Source: DATHTC01 sp035456465 (GTDB lineage: Bacteria > Actinomycetota > Thermoleophilia > Gaiellales > Gaiellaceae). From it: a stretch of 64,000 nucleotides of DNA. Within the stretch, counting starts at the first letter, position 1. Every line of letters begins with the position of its first letter. The position numbers and the translations under genes are program-made. Shown here piece by piece: positions 7,558 to 15,827 of this stretch. The stretch covers positions 32,051 through 96,050 of the forward strand of contig DATIDD010000033.1 in assembly GCA_035456465.1 (NCBI GenBank), in the 5' to 3' direction. A model generated the notes under the pieces. That model worked only from the letters and a program-made list of their open reading frames with translations. It was not told where the DNA came from and did not search any database.

Positions 7558-8652
7558 GTGGAGGCGCTGCTCGTCGCGCCCCGGGGCGACTACGCCGCGT
7601 GGTCGCGGTGGGCGACGCGCGTGGACGGGCCCGCGGAGTCGCCCGACCCCGCGCCGCTCGCGGACTTCCTCCGGCGCCTCCCGTACGAGCGCGCGCTCCT
7701 GCTGCCGTGCTCGGACGACTGGGTCCGCGCCGTCGCGGGGCTGCCCGACGACGTCCGGGAGCGGATGCCCGCGCCCACGCCCGGGCGGCCGGTCCTGGCG
7801 CGCCTCCTCGACAAGGAGGGGCTCGCGGCGACGCTCCGCGAGGCCGGCGTGCCCGGCCCGCGGACGTTCGTCCTCGCGGACGCCGCCGGGCTCGACGCCC
7901 TGGGGCTTCCCGACGAGGAGCTCCGGCACTTCTTCCTCAAGCCGCGCGACTCGCAGCGGTTCTCGTCCACGTTCGGGCTCAAGGCCTTCGCCGTGGACGG
8001 CCGCGCCGCTGCCGCCGCCGCGCTCGCTCGCGCGGCCGGCGCCGGGATCACGATGCTCCTCCAGGAGCGGATCCCGGGGCCGCCGTCCGCGCACCTGTTC
8101 CTCGACGGCTACGTCGCGCGCGACGGGCGGCAGCTCGCGTGCCTGGCGCGGCGCCGGCTGCGGATGTACCCGGCGGACTTCGGCAACAGCACCTACCACG
8201 TCAGCGTCCCGCTCGAGCAGGAACCCGGCGCGCTCGCCTCGCTCGAGCGGCTCCTCGGCCACGTCGACTACCGCGGCGTCTTCAGCGCGGAGTTCAAGGT
8301 CGACGAGCGGGACGGGGCGGCGAAGCTCCTCGAGGTGAACGTGCGCCCCTGGTGGTACGTGGAGTTCGCGGCGCTCTGCGGCGTCGACGTCTGCGACCTC
8401 GCCTACCGCGACCTCCTCGGCGGCGGCGCCGAGCCGGTCGCGGGGTACGCCGTGGGACGGCGCTCGGTGCTGCCGACGGCCGATCTCCGGGCCGCGCGCG
8501 CGACGGGCGTCGGCGTCCGCGGCATGCTGCGCTCCTGGCTCGGCGCGTCGCTCACCGTCTTCGACCTCCGCGATCCGCTGCCCGCCGCGGTGCAGACGCT
8601 CGAGCTGGCGTCGCGGCCGCTCCGCGCCCTTCGGTCAGGGACGGCGGCGTGA
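7558..8652 (+). CDS. ATP-grasp family ligase; true start probably upstream
   Basis: Predicted to activate a carboxylate with ATP and join it to an amine or thiol. From the GTG at 7558 the protein has 364 aa with ATP-grasp features: ARLLDKEGLAATLREAGVPGPRT, Lys in FFLKPRDSQ, QERIPG, and the metal/ATP motif LLEVNVRPW. The same frame stays open upstream and encodes AVVLGRGVTGLGTARCVGRR directly before the GTG, the expected N-terminal nucleotide-binding strand and glycine loop of this family. No ATG, GTG or TTG precedes that stretch; CTG at 7447 is the only plausible in-frame start. Real start therefore lies at about 7447-7500. First gene of a GTGA-coupled trio. Confidence 0.8.
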   Translation: MEALLVAPRGDYAAWSRWATRVDGPAESPDPAPLADFLRRLPYERALLLPCSDDWVRAVAGLPDDVRERMPAPTPGRPVLARLLDKEGLAATLREAGVPGPRTFVLADAAGLDALGLPDEELRHFFLKPRDSQRFSSTFGLKAFAVDGRAAAAAALARAAGAGITMLLQERIPGPPSAHLFLDGYVARDGRQLACLARRRLRMYPADFGNSTYHVSVPLEQEPGALASLERLLGHVDYRGVFSAEFKVDERDGAAKLLEVNVRPWWYVEFAALCGVDVCDLAYRDLLGGGAEPVAGYAVGRRSVLPTADLRAARATGVGVRGMLRSWLGASLTVFDLRDPLPAAVQTLELASRPLRALRSGTAA

Positions 8653-9680
8653 CGGGCGTCTCGGCCGTCTGGCTGCGCGACGAGGAGCTCGACGAGTGGG
8701 CCGCGTTCGTCGCCGCGTCGCCGACCGGGAGCCCGTACGCCCTGCCGGCGTACCTCCGCGCCCTCTGCCGCGCCACGGGTGCGCGGTTCCGAGTCCTCGG
8801 CGCACGGCTCGGCGACGAGCTCGTCGGCGGCGTCGCCCTCTACGAGCGCCCGACGCGGCTCGGGGTGGTCGTCGCGCCGCGCCTGCTCCTCTACTACAAC
8901 GGGCTCGTCCTCCGCGCCGAGTCGACGCGGTACCCGTCGGAGCGGACGTCGAAGGAGCTCCGCACCGTCGAGGCGCTGCTGTCGCAGCTCGACGCTGCGG
9001 ACTACCGGCGCGTGGAGCTGCGCTCCCGCTCGCCGCTGCGCGACGGCCGCGGCTTCCTCGCCCGCGGCTGGTCGGTGGCGCCGTCGTACACGTACGTCGT
9101 GCCGCTGGACGACCTCTCCGCGCAGTGGGATCGCGTCGAGGGGAACCTCCGCCGGCTGGTGCGCCGGTGCGAGCGCGACGGGTTCACCGTCTCGCTCGAC
9201 GACGACTTCGACGCCTTCTTCGACCTCCACGCAGGCGTCCACGACCGCAAGGGCGCGCCGCTGTACCTGCCGCGCGACGCCTTCCGCGCGTACTACGAGG
9301 AGCTGCGCGACGCCGGTCTCTGCGTCCTCTACCACGCACGGGCGCCCTCCGGAGAGGTCGCGGCGTCGCAGCTCGTGCTCCTCGGCCACCCGGTGGCGCA
9401 CACCGTCACCGCCGGCACCGACTCCCGGTTCGCGAAGGCGGGCGCGGCGCCGTTCCTCCGCTGGCGCGCGTTCGAGGACCTGGCGGCGCGCGGGCACGCC
9501 GGCAACGACCTCACCGACGCGGCGCTCGCGTCCGTCGCGCGCTTCAAGGCGGCCCTCGGCGCCGACCTCGAGCTCTCGCTCGTCACCGTGCGCGCCGGCG
9601 TCGCCGACCGGGCCGTCGGCACCGCCCGCGGGGCTGCGATCACCGCGCGGGACCGGGCGCGGCGGCTCCGGCGCTCGTGA
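8649..9680 (+). CDS. FemAB/GNAT-like acyl- or aminoacyltransferase
   Basis: 343-aa protein of the FemAB/BioF2-like branch of the GNAT fold, which uses acyl-CoA or aminoacyl-tRNA donors, often on cell-wall or lipid-linked substrates. Visible features are an N-terminal half-GNAT with LGARLGDELVGGVALYE, the middle signature NLRRLVRRCERDGFTV, the helical HAGVHDRKGAPLYLPRDAF typical of FemAB-like proteins, and a C-terminal GNAT core ending GNDLTDAALASVARFKAALG. No signal or membrane segment. The GTG start overlaps the ATP-grasp stop (GTGA) and its own stop overlaps the next gene likewise, so the three are made together. Related proteins accompany exosortase-type polysaccharide loci in other bacteria. 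Confidence 0.78.
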   Translation: MTGVSAVWLRDEELDEWAAFVAASPTGSPYALPAYLRALCRATGARFRVLGARLGDELVGGVALYERPTRLGVVVAPRLLLYYNGLVLRAESTRYPSERTSKELRTVEALLSQLDAADYRRVELRSRSPLRDGRGFLARGWSVAPSYTYVVPLDDLSAQWDRVEGNLRRLVRRCERDGFTVSLDDDFDAFFDLHAGVHDRKGAPLYLPRDAFRAYYEELRDAGLCVLYHARAPSGEVAASQLVLLGHPVAHTVTAGTDSRFAKAGAAPFLRWRAFEDLAARGHAGNDLTDAALASVARFKAALGADLELSLVTVRAGVADRAVGTARGAAITARDRARRLRRS

Positions 9681-11344
9681 GCGCGGCCGGGAACGCCGTC
9701 CGGCGGGCGCTCGAGTCGCTCGACGTCCGTCACGCGTTCGGGCTCCCGGGCGAGCGGAACCTGGGCCTCTACGACGCGCTCCGGGGCTCCTCGGTCCGCC
9801 TGGTCGTCCCCACGCACGAGCTCGCCGCCGCGTTCATGGCGCAGGGCTACGCCCGGAGCACGGGAGCCGTCGGCGTCGTGCTCGCGATCCCCGGGCCCGG
9901 GCTCGCGTACACGCTCGCCGGCCTCGTGGAGGCCCAGCACGACTCCGCGCCGCTGCTCGTGCTCACGGGCGCCCCGCGCGAGGGCGGGGGCGCGTTCCCG
10001 CTGCAGCGGTTCGACCAGGCCGCGGTCCTCGCGCCGGTGGTGAAGCGCGTCCTCCGGGTCGGGGCGGACGCGGACGTCGAGGCGGCGGTGCGCGGGGCGC
10101 ACGAGCTGGCGCGGTCGGGCGAGCCGGGCCCGGTCGTGGTCGAGCTCGCCGAGGGATCGAGGGAAGCGGATCGGCCGGAGGAGGCGCCCCCTGAGGCACC
10201 CAGTGCCGAGCCGGACGAGCGGGCCGTCGAGGCGGTCGCGCGGCGGCTTCTGGCCGCACGCCGCCCGGTCGTGCTCACCGGCCAGGGCGCGGCCGGCGCC
10301 GCGGCCGGCGTCCGCCGCCTCGTCGCCCGCACGGGAGCGGCCGTCCTCGCCACCACCTCGGGGCGTGGCGTCGTCCCCGAGGACGACCCGCGCTCGCTCG
10401 TCGTCGACGCCCCCGGCCACGGCGCCGACGCGACGAACGCGTTGCTCGCGGAGGCCGACCTCGTCCTCGCGCTCGGCTGCAAGCTCTCCCACAACGGGAC
10501 GCTCGGCTATGCGCTGATCCTCGACCCGGAGCGGCTCGTGCACGTCGACGCGTCCGACGCCTCCCTCGCCGCCGGGGGCGCGTCGACGCCCGTTCGCGCC
10601 GACGTGCAGGCCTTCGTCGCGGCGCTCGAGGGGCGGCTTCCCGACGGCGCCGAGCGCGGCTGGAGCGACGACGAGCTCGACCGGCACCGGCGCGCGCTCG
10701 GCGCCGAGGCGGCGACGGCCGACCGGACGGAGCCGGTGCTGCGCGGCCTCGGCGACGGCAGCCCGCAGGCGTTCTTCGCGGCGCTGCGCGCAGCGCTCCC
10801 GCGGGACGGCGTGATCGTCACCGACTCCGGGCTCCACCAGCAGCTCGCGCGCCGCCATTTCCGCGTGCTGGAGCCGCGGACGCTGCTCGTGCCGGCCGAC
10901 TTCCAGTCGATGGGCTTCGGCCTCCCGGCAGCGATCGGCGCGGCGCACGCGACGCCGGGCCGTCCCGTCGTCGCCGTCGTCGGCGACGGCGGGTTCGCGC
11001 TCTCGGGGCTGGAGCTCCTCACCGCCGTCCGGGACCGGCTGCCGCTGACCGTCGTCGTCCTGGTGGACGGCCACCTCGGCCTCATCCGCCTCGAGCAGCT
11101 CGCACGCTACGGCCGGCCGACGGCGGTCGAGACCGCGGTGCCGGACCTGGGCCTGCTCGCCCGCTCGGTCGGCGCCCGACACCAGCGGCTCGAGGGGGAC
11201 GCGGAGGCGATCCTGCGCGAGAGCGTCCAGGCGGGGGCGCCGACGCTGCTGGAGCTCGTCGCCGACGACCCGCCGCGCCTGCGCGGGCTCCGCGCCGTCG
11301 GCGGCGCCCGCCGCGTCGTCCGCGGGCTGCGGCGGCGCGGCTAG
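9677..11344 (+). CDS. Thiamine-diphosphate enzyme, acetolactate-synthase-like
   Basis: 555-aa protein with the three-domain ThDP layout: N-terminal PYR domain with catalytic Glu48 (THELAAAFMAQGYAR), a central domain, and a C-terminal PP domain with GDGGF at residues 436-440. The second half of the ThDP motif reads VLVDGHLGLIR where acetolactate synthases usually have LNNxxLG, so the two Asn are Val-Asp; Asp could still bind the metal. No dedicated ilvN small subunit follows. With ATP-grasp and FemAB partners it is more likely a 2-oxoacid decarboxylase or carboligase of a specialised pathway than the branched-chain biosynthetic enzyme. The GTG start overlaps the FemAB stop; its TAG shares CTAG (11341-11344) with dinB. 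Confidence 0.85.
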   Translation: MSAAGNAVRRALESLDVRHAFGLPGERNLGLYDALRGSSVRLVVPTHELAAAFMAQGYARSTGAVGVVLAIPGPGLAYTLAGLVEAQHDSAPLLVLTGAPREGGGAFPLQRFDQAAVLAPVVKRVLRVGADADVEAAVRGAHELARSGEPGPVVVELAEGSREADRPEEAPPEAPSAEPDERAVEAVARRLLAARRPVVLTGQGAAGAAAGVRRLVARTGAAVLATTSGRGVVPEDDPRSLVVDAPGHGADATNALLAEADLVLALGCKLSHNGTLGYALILDPERLVHVDASDASLAAGGASTPVRADVQAFVAALEGRLPDGAERGWSDDELDRHRRALGAEAATADRTEPVLRGLGDGSPQAFFAALRAALPRDGVIVTDSGLHQQLARRHFRVLEPRTLLVPADFQSMGFGLPAAIGAAHATPGRPVVAVVGDGGFALSGLELLTAVRDRLPLTVVVLVDGHLGLIRLEQLARYGRPTAVETAVPDLGLLARSVGARHQRLEGDAEAILRESVQAGAPTLLELVADDPPRLRGLRAVGGARRVVRGLRRRG

Positions 11345-12414
11345 CGCTCGGCGCCGGGGGAGAGGGGCAGCGCGAGCTGCCGGTAGGGCTCGAACCCCGA
11401 GACGCCGACGCCGACGAGCCGCAGCGCCCCCGGCCGGTCCGCGAGCGCGCGGTCGAGCAGCGAGCACGCGAGCTCCGCGATCCGCTCGGGCTCGTCCGTC
11501 CCGACGGGAAGGGTGGTCGAGCGGCTGCGGATGGCGAAGTCCGGATAGCGCACCTTCGTCGTCACCGTCCGCGCCGCCCGCCCGGACGAGCGGAGCGACT
11601 CCGCCAGCCGCTCCGCCATCCGCCGCAGCTCGTCGTGCAGCCGCTCGCGATCGGAGACGTCGCGCGCGAACGTCTCCTCGTTGCTGATCGAGATCGACTC
11701 CGCCGGCGCTTCGAGCCGGCGCGGGTCGATGCCGCGGGCGCGGTCGCGCAGCATCCGCCCGTTCTTGCCCGGGAGGATGCCGTCGAGCCCGGCGTCGGAG
11801 TGGGCCGCCAGCGCGCCGAGCGTCTCGATCCCGAGCCGGCGCAGGCGCTCCTCGGTGCGCGGGCCGATCCCGGGCAGCAGGCGGAGGTCGAACGGCGCCA
11901 GGAAGTCGCGCTCGCGGCCGGGCCGCACGACGGTGATCCCGCCCGGCTTGCGGCGGTCGCTCGCCACCTTCGCGACGACCTTCGAGCTGCCGACGCCCAG
12001 CGAGCACGAGAGGCTGGTCGCCCCGCGCACCGCCGTCTGCACGGCTTCCGCGACCGCACGCGCGTGCCCCGGTACCGGGCACAGCTCCGTGAGGTCGAGG
12101 TAGCCCTCGTCGATCCCCGTCCGCTCGACCGCTGGGACGACGCCCCGCACCGTCTCCCAGACGGCGCGGCTGTACTCGCGGTAGACGCTCATCCGGGGCC
12201 GGACGAAGACCGCGTGCGGGCACCGCCGCAGCGCCTCGGCCGCGCTCATCGCGGAGCGGATCCCGTAGCGCCGGGCGACGTAGTTCGCGGTCGAGACGAC
12301 GCCGCGGCCGTGCGGGTCGCCGCCGACCACGAGCGGCGCCTCGCGCAGGCGTGGGTTCTCCAGCTCCTCCACGGCGGCGAAGAAGGCGTCGAGGTCGAGG
12401 TGCGCGACGAGCAC
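11341..12414 (-). CDS. dinB: DNA polymerase IV (Y-family)
   Basis: Error-prone translesion polymerase. The catalytic acidic residues are visible in HLDLDAFF and in the SIDEAYLD-equivalent GIDEGYLDLT (Gly replaces the usual Ala). A helix-hairpin-helix LLPGIGPRTEERLRRLG and a little-finger domain follow. The C-terminus QLALPLSP is a beta-clamp-binding peptide, so it should work at the replisome. I place the start at GTG 12414 rather than GTG 12420: TAGGTT (12421-12426 complement) lies exactly 6 nt before it, the leaderless pattern used elsewhere here, and the protein then begins MLVAHLDLDAFF. 357 aa, about the family norm. Converges on the ThDP gene. Confidence 0.95.
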   Translation of the reverse strand: MLVAHLDLDAFFAAVEELENPRLREAPLVVGGDPHGRGVVSTANYVARRYGIRSAMSAAEALRRCPHAVFVRPRMSVYREYSRAVWETVRGVVPAVERTGIDEGYLDLTELCPVPGHARAVAEAVQTAVRGATSLSCSLGVGSSKVVAKVASDRRKPGGITVVRPGRERDFLAPFDLRLLPGIGPRTEERLRRLGIETLGALAAHSDAGLDGILPGKNGRMLRDRARGIDPRRLEAPAESISISNEETFARDVSDRERLHDELRRMAERLAESLRSSGRAARTVTTKVRYPDFAIRSRSTTLPVGTDEPERIAELACSLLDRALADRPGALRLVGVGVSGFEPYRQLALPLSPGAER

Positions 12415-12565
12415 CTGCACAACCTACGCGCCGGCCCTGTCGGGACGGTCGCGCGGCGAATCCCTCGAATGGGGGACCAGGGTCCCCGCGACGCCTGCCG
12501 ACGATGGCGGTGTCGGACGGAGAACAGCCCCGGAGGCCGCACCGGGGAGTCGACGTCCGCGATAC

Positions 12566-12604
12566 AGGGCCGGAGCCGGTGAGCCGCAGACCGGGTCCGG
12601 CCCT
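12566..12604 (-). terminator. Stem-loop terminator below the small membrane gene
   Basis: On the minus strand AGGGCCGGA pairs with TCCGGCCCT and an inner CCGGT pairs with ACCGG, giving a long GC-rich hairpin 24 nt after the stop of the 12628-12810 gene. There is no U-run. A second short palindrome (GGGGAC/GTCCCC, 12472-12487) lies between it and dinB. Nothing else is seen in 12427-12627. Confidence 0.45.
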
Positions 12605-12627
12605 TCTCCTGTCCCCGCGCCGGGCCC

Positions 12628-12810
12628 TCAGCGCCGCAGGAGCTCGAGGGCCACGCGCTCGGCCTCGTCCGCCGGCTCGGGCGTGCGCGAGAGCAGCAGC
12701 GCGCCCAGCGCGAACGCGAGCGCGGCGGGGAGGCTCGCGTCGCCCGGCGAGAACAGCGCCATCGCCGAGTAGCCGAGCACCGCGAGCAGCAGCGCGCCGA
12801 GTCGTCGCAT
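12628..12810 (-). CDS. Small two-helix membrane protein, hypothetical
   Basis: 60 aa from the ATG at 12810 (MRRLGALLLAVLGYSAMALF). Two hydrophobic stretches, a positively charged N-terminus and an acidic C-terminus (PEPADEAERVALELL) suggest a hairpin membrane protein. Two further in-frame ATGs at 12825 and 12840 lie in a 15-bp tandem repeat encoding MRRPP twice, so the start is uncertain; none has a good ribosome-binding site. No recognisable family. Lies between dinB and the clpC promoter, transcribed away from clpC. Confidence 0.45.
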   Translation of the reverse strand: MRRLGALLLAVLGYSAMALFSPGDASLPAALAFALGALLLSRTPEPADEAERVALELLRR

Positions 12811-12927
12811 CGGGGGCCGTCGCATCGGGGGCCGTCGCATCACGGGTACAGGAACGCGAATCCCGAGCCGATGGTTACGGGATGGAAGCGGCCACGACCC
12901 CGATTCTGGCACCGCGGGCACCTGGGC

Positions 12928-12933
12928 TACACT
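12928..12933 (+). promoter_or_regulatory. Candidate clpC -10 element (TACACT)
   Basis: TACACT fits the TANNNT pattern and would start a transcript near 12940, leaving a leader of about 58 nt before clpC. A weak TTCTGG lies 18 nt upstream. The leader contains CGGGC-ACGCT-GCCCG (12955-12969), a short hairpin. I see no CIRCE element or clear ClgR site. Confidence 0.35.
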
Positions 12934-12997
12934 CCTGTCACCTCGACCGACGGGCGGGCACGCTGCCCGTTGAGAGCTAGGAAAGGGGGTCGAGGTC

Positions 12998-15535
12998 TTG
13001 TTCGAACGCTTCACCGAGCGCGCTCGCCAGGTCGTCGTTCTCGCACAGGACGAGGCACGGGCGCTGAAGCACAACTACATCGGCACCGAGCACATCCTCC
13101 TCGGCCTGCTCCGTGAGGAGGAGGGCCTGGCCGCCCGCGTACTCGAGTCCCTCGACATCACGGTCGAGGAGGTCCGGGCCCAGGTGGCGCGGATCGTCGG
13201 GCAGGGCGACGAGGTCACGACCGGACAGATTCCCTTCACGCCGCGCGCGAAGAAGGTGCTCGAGCTGGCGCTGCGCGAGGCGCTCTCGCTCGGTCACAAC
13301 TACATCGGCACCGAGCACATCCTCCTCGGCCTCGTCCGCGAGAACGAGGGCGTGGCGGCCCGGATCCTGCTCGACTTCGACGCCGACGCCGAGAAGATCC
13401 GCAACGAGATCATCCGCATGCTCTCCGGCCCCGGCCGGCGCCAGCAGGGCGCCGCGGGCGCGCAGGGCGAGAAGGCGAAGAGCTCGAAGCTGTTGGACCA
13501 GTTCGGGCGCAACCTGACGAAGCTCGCCGCCGAGTCGAAGCTCGACCCGGTGGTCGGGCGGCAGACCGAGATCGAGCGCGTGATGCAGATCCTCTCGCGC
13601 CGGACGAAGAACAACCCCGTCCTGATCGGCGAGCCCGGCGTCGGCAAGACCGCCGTCGTCGAGGGTCTCGCCCAGCGCATCTCCTCGAACCAGGTGCCCG
13701 AGCTGCTGAAGGGCAAGCAGATCTACACGCTCGACCTGGCCGCGCTCGTGGCGGGGTCGAAGTACCGCGGCGAGTTCGAGGAGCGCCTGAAGAAGGTGAT
13801 GAAGGAGATCACCCAGCGCGGCGACATCATCCTGTTCATCGACGAGCTCCACAACCTCGTCGGCGCGGGTGCCGCCGAGGGCGCGATCGACGCCGCCTCG
13901 ATCCTGAAGCCGGCGCTCGCCCGCGGGGAGCTCCAGACGATCGGCGCGACGACGCTGGACGAGTACCGCAAGTACCTCGAGCGGGACGCCGCGCTCGAGC
14001 GGCGCTTCCAGCAGATCCGCGTCGACGAGCCGTCCGTCGAGGACACCGTCCAGATCCTGCGCGGCCTGCGCGACCGCTACGAGGCGCACCACCGCTGCAA
14101 GATCACCGACGAGGCGCTCTTCTCCTCGGCGTCGCTCGCCGACCGCTACATCCAGGACCGGCACCTGCCGGACAAGGCGATCGACCTGATCGACGAGGCC
14201 GCGTCCCGGATGCGGATCAAGTCGATGTCCGCTCCGCCGCGCTACCGCGAGCTCGAGGACGAGATCGAGCGGGTGCGCACGGAGAAGGAGGACGCGATCG
14301 AGAACCAGGAGTTCGAGAAGGCCGCGTCCCTCCGCGACAAGGAGCGGAAGCTCACGCAGAAGAAGCGGGAGCTCGAGGAGGAGTGGCGGTCGTCCGAGCA
14401 GGAGGTCCAGCCGGAGATCGGCGAGGAGGAGATCGCGGACATCGTCTCGATGTGGACGGGGATCCCGGTCTTCAAGCTCACCGAGGCCGAGTCGCAGAAG
14501 CTCATCCGCATGGAGGAGGAGCTCCACAAGCGCGTGATCGGCCAGGAGCTCGCGATCGTCGCCGTCTCGAAGGCGATCCGCCGCGCCCGCGCGGGGATCA
14601 AGGACCCGAAGCGGCCGACCGGCTCGTTCATCTTCCTCGGGCCGTCGGGCGTGGGGAAGACGGAGCTGGCGCGGACGCTCGCCGAGTTCCTGTTCGGCGA
14701 CGAGGACGCGATGATCCAGGTCGACATGTCGGAGTACATGGAGAAGCACTCCGTGTCCCGGCTCGTCGGCTCGCCCCCGGGCTACGTCGGCTACGACGAG
14801 GGCGGCCAGCTCACCGAGGCCGTGCGCCGCAAGCCGTACTCGGTGGTGCTGCTCGACGAGATCGAGAAGGCCCACCCGGACGTGTTCAACATCCTGCTCC
14901 AGATCCTCGAGGACGGGAAGCTGACCGACGCCCAGGGCCGGAAGGTCGACTTCCGCAACACGATCGTGATCATGACCTCGAACGTCGGCGCCGGGCAGAT
15001 CTCGAAGAACGTCTCGCTCGGCTTCTCCCGGGGCGACGAGAGCGGCCTCAGCTACGAGGACATGAAGTCGCGCGTGATGGGCGAGCTGAAGAAGGTCTTC
15101 CGCCCAGAGCTGCTCAACCGGATCGACGAGATCATCGTCTTCCACAAGCTCGAGAAGCACGAGATCCTGCAGATCGTCGACCTGTTGATGAAGCGCGTGC
15201 GCGAGCAGATGGAGACGCACGGCGTCGTGATCGAGCTCACCGACGAGGCGAAGGAGCTCCTCGTCGAGAAGGGCTACGACCCGGCGATGGGCGCCCGCCC
15301 GCTGCGCCGCGCGATCCAGCACCTGATCGAGGACCCGCTGGCCGACTTCATCCTCGGCCGCGAGCTCGAGCAGGGCTCGACCATCCTCGTCGGCCGCAAG
15401 TCGGACGCCGACGTCCAGGAAGGCGAGCCGGCGGTCGATCTAGTCGTGCTGCCGCCGGACGTGACGGCCGAGGCGGTGACGGTGCCTCCGGCCGAGCCGG
15501 AGGCGACCGAGGAAGGCTCCTCGGAGCAGGAGTAG
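12998..15535 (+). CDS. clpC: ClpC ATP-dependent unfoldase (Hsp100)
   Basis: Class I AAA+ unfoldase that threads substrates into the ClpP protease. The 845-aa protein has duplicated Clp_N repeats (about 1-145), AAA-1 with Walker A GEPGVGKT (211-218), a UVR-containing middle segment (QEFEKAASLRDKERKL) and AAA-2 with Walker A GPSGVGKT (548-555), ending in a family-typical C-terminal domain and an acidic tail. The start is TTG at 12998 (MFERFTERARQ), preceded by GAAAGGGGG at 12981-12989. ctsR and mcsAB, which precede clpC in Firmicutes, are absent, as usual for Actinobacteria. A strong hairpin follows the stop. Confidence 0.97.
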   Translation: MFERFTERARQVVVLAQDEARALKHNYIGTEHILLGLLREEEGLAARVLESLDITVEEVRAQVARIVGQGDEVTTGQIPFTPRAKKVLELALREALSLGHNYIGTEHILLGLVRENEGVAARILLDFDADAEKIRNEIIRMLSGPGRRQQGAAGAQGEKAKSSKLLDQFGRNLTKLAAESKLDPVVGRQTEIERVMQILSRRTKNNPVLIGEPGVGKTAVVEGLAQRISSNQVPELLKGKQIYTLDLAALVAGSKYRGEFEERLKKVMKEITQRGDIILFIDELHNLVGAGAAEGAIDAASILKPALARGELQTIGATTLDEYRKYLERDAALERRFQQIRVDEPSVEDTVQILRGLRDRYEAHHRCKITDEALFSSASLADRYIQDRHLPDKAIDLIDEAASRMRIKSMSAPPRYRELEDEIERVRTEKEDAIENQEFEKAASLRDKERKLTQKKRELEEEWRSSEQEVQPEIGEEEIADIVSMWTGIPVFKLTEAESQKLIRMEEELHKRVIGQELAIVAVSKAIRRARAGIKDPKRPTGSFIFLGPSGVGKTELARTLAEFLFGDEDAMIQVDMSEYMEKHSVSRLVGSPPGYVGYDEGGQLTEAVRRKPYSVVLLDEIEKAHPDVFNILLQILEDGKLTDAQGRKVDFRNTIVIMTSNVGAGQISKNVSLGFSRGDESGLSYEDMKSRVMGELKKVFRPELLNRIDEIIVFHKLEKHEILQIVDLLMKRVREQMETHGVVIELTDEAKELLVEKGYDPAMGARPLRRAIQHLIEDPLADFILGRELEQGSTILVGRKSDADVQEGEPAVDLVVLPPDVTAEAVTVPPAEPEATEEGSSEQE

Positions 15536-15542
15536 GGATCGG

Positions 15543-15566
15543 GACGGCCGCCGCGAGGCGGCCGTC
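15543..15566 (+). terminator. Hairpin between clpC and the anti-sigma gene
   Basis: GACGGCCGCC and GGCGGCCGTC form a perfect 10-bp stem with a GCGA tetraloop, 8 nt after the clpC stop and 16 nt from the convergent anti-sigma stop. It can serve both strands. On the plus strand it is followed by a pyrimidine-rich TCTCACTTCCC rather than a true U-run. Confidence 0.65.
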
Positions 15567-15581
15567 TCACTTCCCGCCGTC

Positions 15582-15827
15582 TCAGGGACGCAGCGAGCCG
15601 AACAGGTCGAGCAGCGCCTGCCGCTGTTCGGGCGCGAGGTCACCCGGCTCGAGGCCGCCCGTCGCGCGAATCGTCTGCTTCATCTGCTCGACGTAGGTGA
15701 CGCAGCCGGGGCAGAGCTCGAGGTGCGCCTCGAACGCGCGCCGGCGTTCCTCGGGCAGCGCCCCCTCGAGGTAGTCGGTGACGAGCTCCACGAGCTCGAC
15801 GCAGGCGATGCTGGCGGGATCGGTCAT
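15582..15827 (-). CDS. Zinc-finger anti-sigma factor (HC2 type)
   Basis: 81-aa cytosolic protein with the anti-sigma zinc motif H-x3-C-x2-C (His35, Cys39, Cys42 in HLELCPGC); Cys9 may complete the site. It should bind and hold the ECF sigma factor encoded just upstream, whose stop it overlaps as ATGA. No membrane helix follows, so it is a soluble, possibly redox-sensing, form. Confidence 0.85.
   Translation of the reverse strand: MTDPASIACVELVELVTDYLEGALPEERRRAFEAHLELCPGCVTYVEQMKQTIRATGGLEPGDLAPEQRQALLDLFGSLRP

Noticed and set aside
4975..8262. A 1095-codon minus-strand ORF
   Set aside because: Out of frame with, or antisense to, well-supported genes (phosphoesterase, secreted protein, ATP-grasp); Arg-rich noise.
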